Of a stretch of 64,000 nucleotides of DNA, positions 1 through 11,204 are shown one piece after another (the stretch's first letter is position 1; every line of letters starts with the position of its first letter). The stretch is from Saturnia japonica (taxonomy: Eukaryota; Arthropoda; Insecta; Lepidoptera; Saturniidae). The notes beneath the pieces are model-generated. The model was not told the origin of the DNA. It saw nothing but the letters and a program-made list of their open reading frames with translations, and ran no database searches. The translations under genes and the position numbers were made by a program. Where the stretch lies: the NCBI GenBank assembly GCA_033032175.1, contig CM065320.1:12419413-12483412 (forward strand). Reading direction: 5' to 3'.

Positions 1-505
1 AAATTAAAAGTATACCCTATATTAATTAAAAACTACTACATATTTATAGTGTTTTGTTTTTGTGTAGCAGAAAATTGTAGTACACAAAGTTATAAAAGTT
101 TATTTGTTGTGTTGAATAGTTTTAAATGATTGACGAGTTCACACAATAAGGTGATTAGTATTTAATAACAAAACAAGTGTACAAGTGTTTTACACTTCTA
201 CCTTCGAATTATTAATTATTCTTGTTGTTAAATCTATCCACCATTTTTTCCATTGTGTGTGATTTTAGGATTTGTGTATAACGTACGTCTTGAAGTTGGC
301 AGTTGTGACGTCATGTTCGTTTCTTGTTTGTTCGGTAATTAAACTCGCGCGCCCCCTGACGGTATTGTGTGGTGTTTGGTGAATATTATTGTTCATTCAT
401 TTAATTTAAACGCGAATACGTATGTTTAAAAGTTGCGCATACTTGCTTAAATACTTATATTATTTATATTACTAATTACAAAGTTTTTATTTATTAAAAG
501 TAAAG
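1..505 (+). other. BEL/Pao 5' untranslated leader
   Basis: AT-rich, no open frame. It precedes the polyprotein ATG, whose context (AAAGATGG) is good for insect initiation. No tRNA-complementary primer-binding site is recognisable, in keeping with that site being outside the window next to the 5' LTR. Confidence 0.6.
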
Positions 506-3500
506 ATGGCAGAAGAGAGAAAATTAAAATTAAAAATTAAATATAGTGAGACTGTTTTACAATCTTATTTTGCACAAATACAGAGTATGTATGACTGTTC
601 TTTAGCGATGAAAACGGAAACCGAAGAAGCTTCTTTTTTAGTGTCGACTTTTAATTTACCTACGCTTAGATCGGAATTTATGGATAAGTTAGAAGAGTGG
701 AATATGGCACGGATGGAACTAGATGCACAGTATGAACCTAGTTTTAAAAAAGGGGAAGCATTTGAGGATCTGTATACTCGCTTACAAGATAAAATAAATT
801 CATTAAAATCTAAGAAAGTTACTCGCGTTCATGACACAGTAAAATCACCTAAAATAAAATTACCATCAATAGAATTACCAAAGTTTGACGGAAATTTGAA
901 GGCTTGGCCGATGTTTATTGAATGTTTTAATAACACAATACATAATAATATACAGTTAAATTATGCGGAAAAGGTTTACTACTTATGCGGTCAGCTGACG
1001 GGTAAGGCCCTCGAATCCATTGCGGGCTTATCACTTACGGGTGAAAACTATGAGTTAATTTATACTACTCTAGTTGATAGGTACCAAGATGTGCGTTCGT
1101 TAGCCACTGCCTATTTAAATGAGATTTTCAATTTAAAGAAAATGCAGGCGCCTTCTGTGGACGGTTTGAATACATTTATTGATAGATTTTCAGTATCAGT
1201 GACGGCGTTTGAGAAATTAAATATTGAAGATAAATTAGACTTTATATACTTATACCTTGCGTTGAATAAGGTTGATAGTGAAACCGCTCGATTATTTGAA
1301 AATTCGGTGCGTGACACGAAAGTGCCTTTATATAGGAGCTTCGTAAAGTTTGTTAAAGAACAAGCTAAGATTTGGGAACGGACGGGTTTGGGGTCCAATG
1401 CGGGTGAGAAATATTCATTTAGATCGAATAATGCTCGAGTACCAATGACTTTCAAACCAGTGCCGGTGCCGGGAAAACCTATTAAGTCTTTATTGACTGC
1501 TTCTGATGGTGCATTATGCCTTATGTGTAAAGTGGCGAGTCACGACTATTTTTCGAAATGTACGGAGTTTCTGAAGCTTTCATCTAAGGAACGTTACAAT
1601 ATCGTTAAGAAGAATAACGGATGCGTTACATGCTTGAGCGTTCGTCATCGTTCGCCGGCATGCAATTCGAAGAATAGTTGTGGTTCATGTCAGTCAAGGT
1701 CACATCATACGTTGTTACATTTTCCGAGTGCGCAGTCGAGTACGTCGTTAATGGTGTCTAGTGATTCTCGTTCGGATAAACACGGTGTTGATTTGGTGAC
1801 GCGAGCTGTTGGCGCTGTTGGAATGGATAATGTGTCCAATGCGGGGGTTTCGTTGTATTCGATGCATAATGCTAAGGCACACGACTCTTCACGTGATGCT
1901 CGTTCTTTTACAGCGCTACTAGCTACAGCGAGGGTTCGAGTAGTGGATCCCCAAGGCGTATCTCATATCGTCCGTTGTTTGATAGATAGTGGATCTCAAA
2001 ACCACTTTATAACGTCACGGAGCTGTGAGCGATTGTCACTGTCATTGCACCAGCCTGAATTTCCCGTTACAGTGCACGGTTTTGGCGGTGGAGTAAATCG
2101 TGTCCAAGGTGTTACTGAACTGGAATTTACATCGCTCTTCGATAACAGGGTAGCTTTTCGCATACGCCCTTTGGTGGTGGATAGTATCACTAATGAGTTG
2201 CCCACTTCTAGGGTTGACACGTCAATGCTGTCTTATTTGTCGAGCGTTCCGCTTGCGGATAATGCATTTCACGTTCCGGGTGAAGTGGAAATGCTGATCG
2301 GCGCGCAACTGTTTCCTCAGCTATTACTTACTGGCAGAGTTCATGGACCATCGGGGATGCCAGATGCTATTCAGACTAGTCTTGGATTCATCATCATGGG
2401 AAAGGTTCCAACTCTTACAGTCAGTAAATCGTCGCGTACGGCAACGTATTGCACATTTGCCGAGTTGCAGATGCATGATGCGGTATCTAAGTTCTGGCAG
2501 CTAGAGGAGGTTCCATCCTCTACGTCCGCCAGTCTTAGTAAAGAAGAGCAGGAGTGTGAAGACATCTACAAGTCTACCACAACCCGTGATGCATCAGGTA
2601 GCTACACGGTAGCCCTACCTTTTAAAGTAAATCCTACTGAGTTAAGTAGTTCTTTAAATATCGCACAGAAGCGGTTCTTTGCGCTGGAGCGAAAACTGCA
2701 AGCGTCTCCGCCATTACGAAAAGCGTATGATGATGTGATTAAGGAATATTTGGAGACTGGATATTTGTTTCCGATTTCAAAGTATGATGAGTTTAGTGAG
2801 GATGCCGGGTATGTTATTCCCCACCATTGCACCGTTCGTGATGATAAAGTTACAACTAAACTTAGAATTGTGTTAGATGCTAGTGCCCACACTGATAAAG
2901 GACGGTCATTAAATGATATGCTTCATGCCGGTCCTAATTTACAGGGTGACATTTTTACCCTCTTATTGAATTTCCGTTTATTTTCAGTGGCATTCTGTGC
3001 GGATGTTCGACAAATGTACCTGCAATTAAGGGTGCATTCTCAATTCTGTAAATATTTGCAAGTGTTGTATCGGTTTAATCCCAATGATCAATTACAGATT
3101 TTTCAGTTTAACAGAGTTTGTTTTGGTCTGACGTCTAGTCCCTTTTTAGCGTTGCGGACGATTCACCAACTTTGCGAAGATGAAAAGATTAACTTTCCTC
3201 TCGCGGCACAGGTCATTAAAAATGGCCTTTATATGGATGACGTCATTTCCAGTGAAGAGTCAGTGACTGCTGCAACGGAGATGGCACTTCAGCTGATTGG
3301 AATGTTCAAAGCCGGGGGCTTTGACCTCATGAAGTGGTCGAGTAGTTCGCCTGGATTAATCAGCCAGATTCCAGAAACACAGCTGCACCCTCACGTGCAC
3401 AGTTTTGATGATGGCGGCCAAAAGATTTTAGGAGTAAAATGGGAACCGCGTTATGATAGGTTTTCGTTCGAAGTGGCTCCTTGCGCTGAAGTATGTACGA

Positions 3501-5770
3501 AGCGAACCATTTTGTCCGCAGTAGCCAGGTTGTGGGATGTTCTAGGGTTAGCAGCTGCAGTGATTCTGTATGCCAAATTACTTCTTCGTGATCTTTGGGC
3601 ATTAAAGATAGATTGGGACGAGCCACCTCCAAGTAACATCGTTAATAACTGGACTAGATTTAAGACGGAGTTGCAGTTGTTGATGAAATTATCTATACCG
3701 CAACACATTGGTGTTGTGAAGAACGGTGTTGTCACTCTTCTTGCCTTTTCGGATGCCAGCGAGAAGGCGTATGGTGCTGCAGTATACATGCATTGCCAGA
3801 TCTCCAATAAGATCAGTGTAAATTTATTGTGCGCAAAGTCGCGTGTGGCACCTCTCAAGACTGTATCTATAGCTCGTCTTGAGTTGTGTGCTGCTTTGTT
3901 GATGTCAAAGTTGGTAAGAATGGTTTTAAACAGTTATGTCGATCGTTGTGAAATAAATCGCATTTTTGCTTTCACGGATTCCACGGTTGCGTTGCACTGG
4001 ATCCATTCAAGTCCACATAGATGGAAAACTTTTGTGGCGAATCGTATAGCTAAAATACATCATAATTTGTCACCATCCCTTTTTTTTCATATACCTGGGA
4101 AGGATAATCCAAGTGATTGTCTGTCACGTGGTCTCACCCCAAGTCAACTTCTTGAACACCAGTTGTGGTTCAATGGCCCTTCTTGGATACAGAAGGAGTC
4201 GTCTAAATGGCCTATTGAACCTTTTAAGAAGGACACTGATGTAGCCGTTCTGGAAGCTAAAACCGTATCTATGACGGCAGTCGTGCCACCAGAACCGTTG
4301 CTTTATACGTTGTCACAAAGGGTATCATCTTGGCCCAAGTTGCTTCGTATCGTCGTATACGTGCTCAGATTTGTGAGGAAATTGAAGTCGAAGGGTATTC
4401 CTAATACAGAAGACTTGGATCAAGCTGAAGTAGCGGTCATTAGTGTACTGCAAACTGTACATTTTGCTGACACGATAAGTGCTATTCGGGCTGGTAAATT
4501 GTACTCCAAGTCCCTTCAGAAATTGAGACCGTTTCTGGTAGATGGAGTTTTGCGGGTAGGGGGTAGGTTAGAAAATGCAGACCTTACTTTTGATCATAAG
4601 CATCCTATCGTATTGCCGCGGAAAGATCACGTAGTTAACCTTATTATTGATTATACTCACCGCAAACACTGTCATGCTGGTCCGCATCTGCTTTTGTCCA
4701 TTTTAAGACACCGTTTTTGGATTTTAGCGGGGCGAAATATCGTTCGATCTCGTGTTTATTTATGTAATATTTGCTTTAGGGCTCGCCCTAGAAATTGCAC
4801 TCCTCCGGTGATGGCTGATCTGCCTGCGTGTAGGTTGCAAGTTTCAAAACCGTTTTCTCACACCGGACTTGATTATTGTGGTCCCATAAATATTACTTTA
4901 ACCCGTAAACGAGGTGTTAGAAGCCAAAAAGCTTACATCTGTGTTTTTGTATGTCTAACTACTAGGGCCGTACATGTAGAATTAGTCCCAGATTTGAGCA
5001 CGGAGGCTTTTCTTAACGCGTTAAAGAGGTTTCTAGGTCGACGTGGACCTGTAGATAAACTGTTTTCTGATAACGGTACGAATTTCGTTGGTGCTCGGGC
5101 ATATTTGAATGAGATTTATACCTTTTTGCGAACTCAATCACATACTAAACAATGGGATACTGAGTTGTCTATTCAAAGAATTCAATGGCAAATGATTCCG
5201 CCTAATGCCCCGCATTTTGGTGGTGGATGGGAAGCCACAGTAAAATCGTTTAAGACTCATTTGTTTCGTGTGATTGGAGTTCAGATACTCACTTATGAGG
5301 AGCTTTTAACCGTACTGATTCAGATTGAAGCCGTATTAAATTCTAGGCCATTAAGACAGGCGTTAAGTTCTGACCCGTCGGAACCTGTAGCATTGACCCC
5401 GGCGCACTTTTTACACACCGTACCGTTGGGATCGCTTCCATCCGTACCAATTACAGACAATATTGATAAGCTACGTTCGCGGTTCTTATTAATTGACAAG
5501 TTCGTACAGTCCTACTGGAGTAAATGGAGTGAGGAATATCTAAATACTCTTCAAGCTCGGCAAAAATGGTTGACAGACTGTAACCCAATAAAGAAGGGCA
5601 CCGTGATTTTGATCATGAAAAATAATACCGCTCCATTACATTGGCCATTGGGCATTATCCAGGAAACATATCCTGGATCTGATCGTCGAACACGAGTCGT
5701 TCTTGTTAAGACTAAGGGAGGAACGTTTAAGCGTGCAGTGGTTCGTTTATGTCCACTGCTGTCTCAATAA
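506..5770 (+). CDS. BEL/Pao Gag-Pol polyprotein (1754 aa, intact)
   Basis: Single-frame polyprotein of a BEL/Pao retrotransposon, which makes the capsid-like Gag and the enzymes for reverse transcription and integration. Seen in order: a Gag-like domain (DUF1759 type, about residues 125-275); cysteine/histidine zinc-knuckle clusters (338-400); a retropepsin-like aspartic protease with a D-S-G active site at D494; a reverse transcriptase with catalytic YMDD at 909-912; an RNase H-like region with acidic residues D1083, E1126 and D1158; an HHCC integrase zinc finger (H1385 to C1423); an integrase core with D1456, D1522 (in DNGTNF) and E1576; and a C-terminal DUF5641-like region. There is no Env frame after it. 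All catalytic residues are present and there is no stop or frameshift, so the copy could be functional. The start was chosen as the first ATG of the frame. Length fits the family. Confidence 0.97.
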   Translation: MAEERKLKLKIKYSETVLQSYFAQIQSMYDCSLAMKTETEEASFLVSTFNLPTLRSEFMDKLEEWNMARMELDAQYEPSFKKGEAFEDLYTRLQDKINSLKSKKVTRVHDTVKSPKIKLPSIELPKFDGNLKAWPMFIECFNNTIHNNIQLNYAEKVYYLCGQLTGKALESIAGLSLTGENYELIYTTLVDRYQDVRSLATAYLNEIFNLKKMQAPSVDGLNTFIDRFSVSVTAFEKLNIEDKLDFIYLYLALNKVDSETARLFENSVRDTKVPLYRSFVKFVKEQAKIWERTGLGSNAGEKYSFRSNNARVPMTFKPVPVPGKPIKSLLTASDGALCLMCKVASHDYFSKCTEFLKLSSKERYNIVKKNNGCVTCLSVRHRSPACNSKNSCGSCQSRSHHTLLHFPSAQSSTSLMVSSDSRSDKHGVDLVTRAVGAVGMDNVSNAGVSLYSMHNAKAHDSSRDARSFTALLATARVRVVDPQGVSHIVRCLIDSGSQNHFITSRSCERLSLSLHQPEFPVTVHGFGGGVNRVQGVTELEFTSLFDNRVAFRIRPLVVDSITNELPTSRVDTSMLSYLSSVPLADNAFHVPGEVEMLIGAQLFPQLLLTGRVHGPSGMPDAIQTSLGFIIMGKVPTLTVSKSSRTATYCTFAELQMHDAVSKFWQLEEVPSSTSASLSKEEQECEDIYKSTTTRDASGSYTVALPFKVNPTELSSSLNIAQKRFFALERKLQASPPLRKAYDDVIKEYLETGYLFPISKYDEFSEDAGYVIPHHCTVRDDKVTTKLRIVLDASAHTDKGRSLNDMLHAGPNLQGDIFTLLLNFRLFSVAFCADVRQMYLQLRVHSQFCKYLQVLYRFNPNDQLQIFQFNRVCFGLTSSPFLALRTIHQLCEDEKINFPLAAQVIKNGLYMDDVISSEESVTAATEMALQLIGMFKAGGFDLMKWSSSSPGLISQIPETQLHPHVHSFDDGGQKILGVKWEPRYDRFSFEVAPCAEVCTKRTILSAVARLWDVLGLAAAVILYAKLLLRDLWALKIDWDEPPPSNIVNNWTRFKTELQLLMKLSIPQHIGVVKNGVVTLLAFSDASEKAYGAAVYMHCQISNKISVNLLCAKSRVAPLKTVSIARLELCAALLMSKLVRMVLNSYVDRCEINRIFAFTDSTVALHWIHSSPHRWKTFVANRIAKIHHNLSPSLFFHIPGKDNPSDCLSRGLTPSQLLEHQLWFNGPSWIQKESSKWPIEPFKKDTDVAVLEAKTVSMTAVVPPEPLLYTLSQRVSSWPKLLRIVVYVLRFVRKLKSKGIPNTEDLDQAEVAVISVLQTVHFADTISAIRAGKLYSKSLQKLRPFLVDGVLRVGGRLENADLTFDHKHPIVLPRKDHVVNLIIDYTHRKHCHAGPHLLLSILRHRFWILAGRNIVRSRVYLCNICFRARPRNCTPPVMADLPACRLQVSKPFSHTGLDYCGPINITLTRKRGVRSQKAYICVFVCLTTRAVHVELVPDLSTEAFLNALKRFLGRRGPVDKLFSDNGTNFVGARAYLNEIYTFLRTQSHTKQWDTELSIQRIQWQMIPPNAPHFGGGWEATVKSFKTHLFRVIGVQILTYEELLTVLIQIEAVLNSRPLRQALSSDPSEPVALTPAHFLHTVPLGSLPSVPITDNIDKLRSRFLLIDKFVQSYWSKWSEEYLNTLQARQKWLTDCNPIKKGTVILIMKNNTAPLHWPLGIIQETYPGSDRRTRVVLVKTKGGTFKRAVVRLCPLLSQ

Positions 5771-6007
5771 GTTAAGATGTATGCTGGATTGAAAACAGAT
5801 ACTTATTTATGTAGTTTAGGTAGATTAATTTATAATATTCTTTCCCATTTCTTTATTTACTTGTTATTACATTATTTTATTAATTTTAACTTCAAAACTT
5901 CCTCATGTTATGAGAATTTATGACATGATAGGCTTTTCTAGCTAATGTGTCATTGGTACTTTATTTTTATACTCTATTGAAAGGAATCCCTTTCAAGCCG
6001 GGGCCTA
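5771..6007 (+). other. BEL/Pao 3' untranslated stretch before the LTR
   Basis: AT-rich non-coding sequence between the polyprotein stop and the 3' LTR. A purine run (GAAAGGAA, 5979-5986) lies about 20 bases before the LTR; no clean polypurine tract abuts it, so the plus-strand primer site is uncertain. Confidence 0.5.
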
Positions 6008-6524
6008 TGTTTGGGCCAAATAGTGCGTGGTTGTCAGGGTTTCCTATCCTGGTAGGGGTTGGCTATGAGCTCGCTCAAATGACTCGCATCCAGTCGTCGG
6101 TATGCGTGCGCGTGAGAACCCCAGCGACGCGCACCGCGGTTTAAAAACACTACGAGTCGTCGTGTAGTCGAGTTACCGCTGCCGCCATTTTTGTTCGTGG
6201 TGTTATAAGAAAAAACTGCCTTTAATTATTATTAAGGTTAATACTGCGATAAAACAAGGTGTAAAAAATTATATACTAGAGAAGCGTCGGGACACACGTT
6301 TTCGGGTGTGAGTTGCGAGTGGAAAAGAGTCGCCGGCCAGCTACGTGACTACCGACTCGGTGCAGCGCTGAAAACCTCCAGGTGAGTGGGCTTTACTGCT
6401 ACATTCTTGCTGGGGTAGGTGAATCCGCAACCACGCATAAACAGTGCACTCAAAACTCCAGGCGTCTGATCTGGGAATATTTTACCCATCCGGACATCGG
6501 TAGGTTTAGCCGGTGGCCGGAACA
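6008..6524 (+). repeat. 3' LTR of the BEL/Pao element (517 bp)
   Basis: It starts TGTTTGGGCC and ends GGCCGGAACA, giving imperfect inverted termini (TGTT..GGCC). It is GC-richer than its surroundings and has a TATA-like TTTAAAAA around 6139. The ends were set from the inverted termini and the position just after the coding region; the partner LTR needed for proof is outside the window. Confidence 0.75.
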
Positions 6525-7059
6525 GTTATTGTGAGGAAGATAAATATATGCCATCGCTCACTTTTTACTACACTTTTTGAAAAACTGCAATTCTTTAGAA
6601 CATTATTTTGATGTATCTCATAAGATTTAGTCAGCGTAAGCCATATAAGCACCCGAAAATCATTTTTTGACTACTTGATTACAAATAATTGAATTATCTC
6701 TACTATAAAAAACTTTTTTTAAATGTATTATATATATATATATATATTAACCTTCCGCAAAAAATTCTCAAAATGGCGGTGAAAATCGAATTCAAATCCG
6801 TTGCGCTGTTTAAAAGATCTAAGCATACATAGGGACAGACAGCGTGAAGCAACTTTACTTTATACTATGTATATACATGTATATAAAAGATTGAATTTGT
6901 TGTGGTTGACTTTAAATATTAATGTAATAATTAAATTAATAATTAGTTAAATTTTTAGACACTCTTCATATTATTAGCCCAGAGGATGATCCTGTAAACT
7001 TTAACAGAGTTAAATACAGCAACGCCTGGCTGGGTTTGCTAGTTAATTATATAATCTGT
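6525..7059. other. Unassigned AT-rich sequence with a (TA)n tract
   Basis: No gene seen. A (TA)n microsatellite lies near 6729-6748. The first bases, GTTAT, are the presumed target-site duplication of the BEL element. Confidence 0.6.
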
Positions 7060-7345
7060 ACTAATCCATACTAATATTATAAATGCAAAAGTAACTCTGT
7101 CTGTCTGTCTGTTACGTTTTCACGCCTAAACCACTAAACCAATTTTGATGTATTTTGATATAGAGATAGATGAGATCTTGAGAAAGGACATAGGGTACTG
7201 TTTGTAGCGAAAATAAAACTTTTAGGATAGAAAATAGAAGTTGAAAATTTGTAAGAACAAAATATGGGAACAACAAAGCGCATGCGCGGTAATGTCGGCT
7301 GCCACGCCAAGCAGTTTGTTGATTTATTAAGCGCATGTGCAGTAA
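7060..7345. repeat. Widespread arthropod interspersed repeat
   Basis: It opens with an 'actaatattataaatgc' type segment followed by (CTGT)n and a segment I recognise from many insect genomes. Non-coding in all frames. Class uncertain (SINE or non-autonomous DNA element). Confidence 0.5.
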
Positions 7346-7857
7346 TTATGAAATGACATCTTTGTCAATGGCAACTGGTTTGTTGATTTATGGACATGGT
7401 AAAATGTATTGTATTTCTAATACTTACCTCTGAAATGATAGTCCAATATTCTTTCTAAGATTGGCTGAAGTGTTTTTAAACTCTCTAACTACGCAGTATA
7501 GCATAATTACTGTTTTATTTTATGATAGAAATATGACGTGCGCTGTCAATCTTGACTCTCGGGAGTTTATATATTCTAAGCGATATACCTATTGTAAATT
7601 ATCCGGATTATACAGTTTTGTTACAAGTGAATTATTTAATTGTTTTATTCCACATATGGTGACATAAAACTTGGGTGAAAGTTTGTATGAAGAACCCGTC
7701 ATGTCTCATATTAGGGTTATTCATATTTATGCTATTGGTAAGAAAGAAATAAAAATTATTATTTGATGAAAATTGTACACAAGGAATACACGCCATTCCT
7801 CAATTGATGTAATTTGGTTATTGTGAACAAGTAAAGTTGATTATAATGCATTTATTT
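7346..7857. other. No feature recognised
   Basis: AT-rich intergenic DNA. The short open frame at 7461-7667 has no recognisable domain or coding bias. Confidence 0.5.
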
Positions 7858-8345
7858 TTATAGCAGCTCACCTAATTGACGCTACTATCCTTGATGGTAA
7901 GCAAATACAAGTAAGTATAATCCAAACATAACGGCTACCGCCGAGAGATCGGCAATTTATCAGCGGTTCCCACTGTCATTCCGTCCTGACTCTTCACGTT
8001 ATGCTTGAAAGACCCGATGCCATAAGAAGAAGGTAATAATATATTGGTGGAAAAATAGTTCCACAGTTTCACGGTACGACAAACATGAGACATAGAGAAC
8101 TTTTTAGTTTGCGTCGAGATAGAGGTTAGCGTAAAACTGTAACTCCGAAACCAAGCGCTTGTGGTTCTGTTGTGGAAATAAGGGGATGAAATTAGATTGA
8201 ACAGCTCTTTTAAATAATAACTAGGAACATGGATATTCAGCTGCCGCAAAAGCTCTCTGAACAAATTTAACAAGGGAGCCGCCTTCTTGTCTGTGCTATA
8301 TTTGAAGATTACAAGGATAATTAAAAAAATTCTATCCACGTGTTA
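7858..8345 (-). mobile_element. CR1/Jockey-like LINE, 3' fragment (RT C-terminus)
   Basis: The minus-strand translation (7935-8339) matches the extreme C-terminus of non-LTR reverse transcriptases. It has the hallmark serine-rich stretch, then V-K-L-W-N, a degenerate 'LP..-FPSSY' region and an F-K tail. The adjoining 3' sequence recurs near 23935-24060, 27460-27690, 31880-32035, 44150-45000 and 46400-46570. Substitutions make it a dead 5'-truncated copy. Confidence 0.7.
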
Positions 8346-8579
8346 TTGGCCGAATTGCCATCCATTAAATAAATGAAATAACGGAAAGTTTATGGAATAA
8401 AGTAAGAAACAAAGCTTTGTACAAAACACATCATTAGTTGTCCAGGAAAGGAATACGAGAAATGCAATTGAAAGCCATTTTCGAAGACACGTCGTGAACC
8501 CCCGTAATTCGATGTGTTGATAAACGTTTGCCTATCTGTCACTTTTTTGCATAATTAATTTCAGATCCAAACCTTTTAG

Positions 8580-8790
8580 CCGACTGCAAAAAAGAAGGTT
8601 TATGTTTTTCGAACGTATGTATGTAGGTTTGTGTGTATGTATATTTCTTTGGCACGCTCTATAGCCTAAACGGCTTTAGATTTTAAGCATACAAGTGTCG
8701 TTAGATTCGTCTTGATTGTGGGAGTGACATAGGCTATATAATATTTATGTACGATGCGACGTCTGGGAATTAACAACAAAGTACTATCAA
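8580..8790 (+). repeat. Dispersed repeat family H, copy 1
   Basis: This segment (cgtctgggaat-type 3' end) shares long stretches with 20665-20830 and 20850-21030, including TCGTTAGATTC and ATTGTGGGAGTGACAT. Non-coding. Confidence 0.6.
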
Positions 8791-9601
8791 ATGTTCTTTT
8801 TTAATAATTTGGTCACGTAAAGGAACCAATAATTTTTCATTACAAAGTATTAAAAGTCTATTTCTATGAAGACGTTCTTGTAAATTCACACACCTTAACA
8901 ATAAGATACAGAGATCAGTGTACAGACCTACAATGAATTAAAAATAATAATTGCTTACTCCTAAAAAAAATTACTCTGATTTTGTAAAGTAAACAAAAAG
9001 AAATCTCATTCACTTCGAAAATATGAAAAAATAAACAAGTAGTTAATAGTACTGCCTTTTAGATTTATCTTGTTAGACAAAATACGGCGTAGGATTTGTT
9101 ATGCTAATAATAAAACCACCGGGCCCTTGCTAAATTTAGACCTTAATAAATACAAAGTAGATGCTGATCCAATTTGGAACTGTGTACTTGAAATTTGGTT
9201 AATTGAATATAATATTATTATGTTGTAATGTTTTTTTTTCCATTATTCAGCAACAATTATTTTCAAACACCATATTAGAAGTGAATAATTTTTTTTTTAA
9301 TTATGTTGTTTTTGACGTTTTAAAGTAATTTTTTTAACGCGCTTATTAGCTTGAGGGTAAAATTGAGAACTGCGCGTGGATCATATGACAGAAGTGAGAC
9401 ATGATGAAGTTAATTTGATTAAAATAATTATTATTTATTCACCTTAAAATTATATTTGAAGTTATTTTTGTTTAGTCACGCCAAAGAAGTATAATCATAA
9501 AAACATAAACACCCACATATTGTTTAATTTATTCAACTAAGTACCTAGTTTGAAAAAAAGAAGGCGACAATGTTATCTCTTCCAACTTTACACTTTATTT
9601 A
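8791..9601. other. No gene; AT-rich intergenic DNA
   Basis: No supported coding sequence or repeat. Long poly(T)/poly(A) runs near 9230 and 9285. Confidence 0.5.
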
Positions 9602-9961
9602 TCTATATATTAATACGTGAAGCAAAAGCTTTCGGTATCTTTCTAAGCGTATTGCGTGCATGGAAAACAGTGAGATTTGACATGGTTAAAGCTTATATGG
9701 AGAAAGAGTGCAGAAAGCTAAAATTTATTTATAATATCTGTTACTAATATATTAAATTAAATAAATTAATACTGGTAATCTTAACCCGACCAGTGCCATG
9801 AACTGAGATCCCCCCATAATATTGACATTGTCACTCAACGAAAAGTGACAGCAAGTGATGTAGATAATACTCATTGTTTATGAATACTGTAAATGTCAAA
9901 CAGAAAATAGTATATGATCAAAAAGTCGCTGGTCGAATTTCGACCTTAGGGCGATCGCTAG
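9602..9961 (+). mobile_element. Non-autonomous Helitron, Lep1-like, copy 1 (360 bp)
   Basis: It begins TCTATATATTAATACG after a host A and ends CTAG before a host T, the A|TC...CTRR|T structure of Helitrons. A hairpin (GGTCGAA / TTCGACC, 1-3 base loop) ends 12 bases before CTAG, as expected for a Helitron 3' terminator. It closely matches the minus-strand copy at 47977-48326. The 65-codon frame inside (9550-9747) is incidental. Confidence 0.8.
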
Positions 9962-10015
9962 TCCTTATAGATTTAGCGTTATGCTCACAACCTTACTTGT
10001 TCTTAGGTAAAACGA

Positions 10016-10165
10016 TGTGTCCCAAGATGGTAAGCACACTAATCCTAGTCGAAGAATGGTTCTCACGTGTAGCTGCCGTATAGGTGTTTAGGGACAGATT
10101 TTCATCTTGAGAGTGGTAGCTAGCCTGGCGGGTATTAAAAACAGCCCTACCATCATATAATTTGT
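10016..10165 (-). mobile_element. tRNA-derived SINE family C, fragment
   Basis: The reverse complement matches the body of the complete SINE at 53071-53400: the segment with the TACCA-rich middle and the 'ttgggacaca' end. The promoter half is missing. Confidence 0.6.
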
Positions 10166-10660
10166 ATTGTGTTCTTGCGGTGAATAGGGTCTAGCGTTAG
10201 TGATACCTACGATATTACAACCTTCATAGGCTACGTTAGGCGCTTGCCATCAGTTGGACCATATGATTTGTTGCCATATCACTTGTATAAAAGCAGTTTT
10301 TTACCATATGCGTGGTGGTCGCGACCAAACCGGACTGTACAACCCTACTACCCCGCTATCCATCTCCTTGTATATTCCTCAACTCGACAGTGTTAATCCT
10401 AAAGAGGATTTATTATTCCTTAATTTTACATTGGGGGAGCTTTTATTAAGCTGCCGTGGTACGAGTTAATAAACAGTTTAATAATGCACATTTTCTCGTG
10501 TTACTTGAAATATCAGCACGCAATCTCTCTGATAAAATTCTTACAACCACAAAAAACTTGCACATTGTTAAGAATTTATTTATTTGTATGTTATTTAGTT
10601 TTAAGTGTTCTCAACTCAAACTTATATTAACTACAAGGTAATCTCGCGACAAGGTTTTAT
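10166..10660. other. No feature recognised
   Basis: Mixed-composition intergenic sequence. Two small open frames (10254-10469, 10456-10641) have no domain. Confidence 0.45.
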
Positions 10661-10664
10661 ATCA

Positions 10665-10860
10665 TACTAGCGACCAGCCCCAGCTTCGCATGGTTACAAT
10701 TTACAATTTACAAAGTGATATATTTTATATTACATAACTTCAGAACTGCCTCATTAGCTTAGTGGTTTTAAACGCAACTGCTATGTGCTAAGTATTTGGT
10801 CTTTCAATGAAATTCTCAGTAGCAGCTTGTATCATTTTATACTATGTATAGAATATAAAT
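10665..10860 (+). repeat. Decayed repeat ending in SINE family D promoter half
   Basis: It opens with a 'ctagcgaccagcccc' type repeat start, then at 10742 a tRNA-like head (TTAGCTTAGTGGTT, an A-box-like block) that is the counterpart of 39626-39842. The B-box region is degraded. Confidence 0.5.
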
Positions 10861-11204
10861 TGTATAATGTAATAAATTAATGGGTTTGAGTTAATTTAAA
10901 GTTTATTTTTTCTTTTTATAGCTTTAAATAACAGCTTGTTCTTAAAAATGTTTTTACTATAAATTATTTTTTCGTATTATTTTCAGCAAACCTTTTAATT
11001 TGATACCTATATCATGAAAATGAACAAAAACGTATGTAGTTCGCCATCTTGGGCCGTCCGGCATATAGGATTTAGAATGACGTCAATTAGCTAACCATGC
11101 ATTGTCATGCAAACAAAATATGTATGCGAAATTTCATCTCAATCGATATTCGGTTCAAAATTCAGTTACAAGATTAGACCCGAACATACATACAAACATT
11201 GCAA

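Larger units (their letters stand above)
1..6524 (+). mobile_element. BEL/Pao LTR retrotransposon, 5' end cut off by window edge
   Basis: This is the internal region plus 3' LTR of a BEL/Pao-class retrotransposon. It has a 505-base leader, one uninterrupted Gag-Pol frame (506-5770), a short untranslated stretch and a 3' LTR (6008-6524). No LTR-like copy of 6008-6524 is present upstream, so the 5' LTR and primer-binding site must lie before base 1. The 3' LTR is followed by GTTAT, the expected 5-bp target duplication if the insertion is intact. The open frame across 1754 codons argues for a recent insertion. Confidence 0.95.

Noticed and set aside
1111..3858. Reverse-strand open frames and the small +frame inside the BEL element
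   Set aside because: They are shadows of the 1754-codon polyprotein, with no domains of their own.
9550..9747. 65-codon frame and its relatives at 19028-19267
   Set aside because: They fall inside Helitron copies and are chance frames of a repeated non-coding element.
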